Position numbers and translations under genes: made by a program. The notes below the pieces were generated by a model that searched no databases, was not told the DNA's origin, and worked only from the letters and a program-made list of their open reading frames with translations. From contig JAFOYE010000002.1 in the NCBI GenBank assembly GCA_017391525.1, positions 1 to 64,000 on the forward strand: a stretch of 64,000 nt of DNA. The letters are read 5' to 3'. Source of the stretch: Paludibacteraceae bacterium (GTDB taxonomy: Bacteria; Bacteroidota; Bacteroidia; Bacteroidales; Paludibacteraceae). Of this stretch, positions 62,178 to 64,000 are shown piece by piece (the stretch's first letter is position 1; the number at the start of each line of letters is the position of its first letter).

Positions 62178-64000
62178 ATGAAAAAATTATTAATGATTTT
62201 CTTGAGCGTGATGGCAACAGTTGCTATTTACGCACAATCAGTGACCGTTAAGGGTACGGTGATTGATGCAGACAACAACGAACCTTTGATAGGTGTGTCT
62301 GTAGTTGAGCTTGGTACTACCAATGGTGTAGTAACCGATCTTGATGGTAATTTTGCCCTAACAGTTCAAACTGGTACTAAACTACAACTCTCTTACGTGG
62401 GTTATAGCGTAGAGGAAGTGGTAGTAGGTAAAAACAGTAATCTAGGTACACTTACTCTCAAACCAGAGGCTGTAGGTTTGGCTGACGTTACTGTGACTGG
62501 ACAAATTGCTATTCAACGTCAAACTCCTATCGCAGTAAGCCAAGTGACTGCTCTTGAGATTGAAGAGCGTCTCGGTGGTGGCGAGTTCGTGGATGTCCTC
62601 AAAAACACCCCTGGTGTGCACGCCAATGCCAATGGTGGTGGTTGGGGTGATAGCGAGATTTGGATGCGTGGTTTCGACAACACCAATATCGCTATGATGA
62701 TCAACGGTGTACCTATGAACGGTATGGAGAACGGTAAAGTGTACTGGTCTAACTGGCAAGGTCTCGCTGATGTTACTTCTGTCATGCAAACACAACGTGG
62801 TCTTGGTGCTTCTAAGATGAGTGCGCCTTCTGTAGGTGGTACTATTAACATCGTGACCAAAGGTCTTGACGCTAAACGCGGTGGCTCATTCTCTTACTCT
62901 TTGGGTGACAATGGTTACAACAAGGTGGCATTCTCTGTATCAACTGGTCTTATGGACAATGGTTGGGCAATCACTGTTATGGGTTCTCGCACATGGGGTG
63001 ATGGTTATATCCAAGGTACTAGCTTCGAGGGTTACAACTATTTTGCTAACATCTCTAAACGTATCAACGAGAATCACCAACTCTCTCTCACCGGTTTCGG
63101 TGCTCCACAACAGCACTACCAACGTTCGGGTGGTCTCACCATGGCGGAGTGGAACAATGTTCGCAAGTATATGAAGGACGGTGTGCACTTCTCTCGTTAC
63201 AACCCAACTTATGGTTATGACGACTTTGGCAACCAAAATTCTGCTAACTACAACGTTTATCACAAACCACAAATCTCTCTCAACCATATCTGGCAAATCG
63301 ACCACAAGTCTTCTCTCTCAACCACTGCTTACGTATCTCTCGGTCGTGGTTATGGTCGTACCGCTGAACCTGGTTTGAACTCTTCTTATAGCTATACTGA
63401 TCTTACTTATGGTTCTAACTATGGTACTTTGGCACACACCTTCCGTCGTGAGGATGGTACATTCGACTACGGAGCAGTAGAGTTTGCTAACAGCCCTAAC
63501 AACCCAATCTACGATCCTAACTCTGATCAATTCGAGAAAATGTATGCAGGTTCACAACTCGTAATCTGCGAGAACCGTAACGATCACAACTGGTATGGTT
63601 TGACTTCTACTTATACCAATAAGTTTGCTGATGTACTAGACTTCTATGCGGGTATCGACGTTCGTTACTACCAAGGTAAGCACAATGCTACTATCTCTGA
63701 CCTCCTCGGTGGTGAGTACTTCATCGACGCTACACGTGCAAAAGTAAAAGGCGTTAACAATGCTGCTGCATTGGATCCAATGTGGCAATATGAGAAACTC
63801 ACTATCGGTGATATCGCTTATCGTAACTACGACGGTTTTGTTGTACAAGAGGGTGCTTTTGCTCAATTGGAGTACAACCAAAATAACTGGTCTGCTTTCG
63901 TAAACGGATCTATCAACTACAACCACTATTGGAAAGTTGACTATTTCTACTACGATGCAGAGCATGGTAAATCTGAAGTTCTTGGTTTCCTAGGTGGTAC
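62178..64000 (+). CDS. TonB-dependent outer-membrane receptor (3' end beyond window)
   Basis: At least 607 residues; the frame is open from the ATG at 62178 to the window end. A signal peptide (KKLLMIFLSVMATVAIYA) is followed by a carboxypeptidase-regulatory-like domain (VTVKGTVIDADNNEPLIGVS, 25-105), then a plug domain (VTALEIEERLGGGEFVDVLKNTPGV, IWMRGFDNTNIAMMINGVPMNG, SVGGTINIVTK) and the start of the barrel. It imports a substrate across the outer membrane with TonB energy. It has the domain order of SusC-like proteins, but no SusD partner is visible before the window ends. The companion esterase suggests a glycan or modified sugar. Confidence 0.93.
   Translation, partial: MKKLLMIFLSVMATVAIYAQSVTVKGTVIDADNNEPLIGVSVVELGTTNGVVTDLDGNFALTVQTGTKLQLSYVGYSVEEVVVGKNSNLGTLTLKPEAVGLADVTVTGQIAIQRQTPIAVSQVTALEIEERLGGGEFVDVLKNTPGVHANANGGGWGDSEIWMRGFDNTNIAMMINGVPMNGMENGKVYWSNWQGLADVTSVMQTQRGLGASKMSAPSVGGTINIVTKGLDAKRGGSFSYSLGDNGYNKVAFSVSTGLMDNGWAITVMGSRTWGDGYIQGTSFEGYNYFANISKRINENHQLSLTGFGAPQQHYQRSGGLTMAEWNNVRKYMKDGVHFSRYNPTYGYDDFGNQNSANYNVYHKPQISLNHIWQIDHKSSLSTTAYVSLGRGYGRTAEPGLNSSYSYTDLTYGSNYGTLAHTFRREDGTFDYGAVEFANSPNNPIYDPNSDQFEKMYAGSQLVICENRNDHNWYGLTSTYTNKFADVLDFYAGIDVRYYQGKHNATISDLLGGEYFIDATRAKVKGVNNAAALDPMWQYEKLTIGDIAYRNYDGFVVQEGAFAQLEYNQNNWSAFVNGSINYNHYWKVDYFYYDAEHGKSEVLGFLGG

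Noticed and set aside
62442..63965. Several open frames on both strands within the last 1.8 kb
   Set aside because: All lie inside the open TonB-dependent receptor frame that begins at 62178 and continues past the window.

Overview
The window is a 64-kb piece of a chromosome from the Bacteroidota, most likely order Bacteroidales. Evidence: a three-gene succinate dehydrogenase/fumarate reductase, the type IX secretion protein PorQ, a TonB-dependent receptor with a carboxypeptidase-regulatory-like N-terminus, very few Shine-Dalgarno sequences, and at least fourteen promoters of the form TTTG-N18-20-TAnnTTTG, which is the Bacteroidota housekeeping-sigma pattern. Two phosphofructokinases (one with ATP-type and one with PPi-type residues) and fumarate reductase fit a sugar-fermenting anaerobe. 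Family and genus cannot be fixed from the sequence alone.

Layout. 1-471: 5' part of sdhB (minus strand). 523-8151: eight minus-strand accessory genes (Fic protein, small hypothetical, two PD-(D/E)XK-like nucleases, a truncated N6-adenine methyltransferase, an AlbA/Schlafen-type ATPase, a PHP-plus-SMC-type ATPase, a small hypothetical) lying between sdhB and sdhA. 8629-11486: sdhA and sdhC. 11716-16993: apparent operon porQ-cmk-ispH-pfkA-surface protein A1. 17308-25227: surface proteins B1, A2 and B2, which with A1 form an A1-B1-A2-B2 tandem family sharing repeat domains and a short C-terminal tail. 25486-30179: PPi-type phosphofructokinase, TPR protein, thioesterase, acyl-CoA synthetase. 32285-41596: a 3103-residue secreted repeat protein whose stop codon nearly touches uvrB (30268-32283). 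41851-46992: HAD phosphatase facing a CYTH protein, a large FAD/Fe-S oxidoreductase and NamZ. 47464-51213: acyltransferase, DUF819 membrane protein, BamA-like barrel. 51372-52576: mltG and tRNA-Ser(GCU). 52865-56480: sensor kinase and gdhA. 56628-58442: OB-fold-like lipoprotein. 58788-59306: small membrane protein. 59548-60818: infC-rpmI-rplT. 60949-64000: SGNH esterase and a TonB-dependent receptor running off the end.

How it fits together. Core metabolism (fumarate respiration, glycolysis, isoprenoid and nucleotide synthesis, ammonia assimilation) alternates with envelope functions (peptidoglycan turnover, outer-membrane barrels, large secreted proteins). PorQ is in the same apparent operon as a probable secreted protein, and the giant protein ends in a type IX-like sorting domain, so secretion machinery and likely cargo are close together. 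The main accessory block is the 8-kb cassette that splits the sdh operon; it looks like a partly decayed restriction/defence cluster. Between genes the chromosome carries many short tandem arrays (7-11 bp periods) and a dispersed roughly 50-bp repeat placed right after stop codons.
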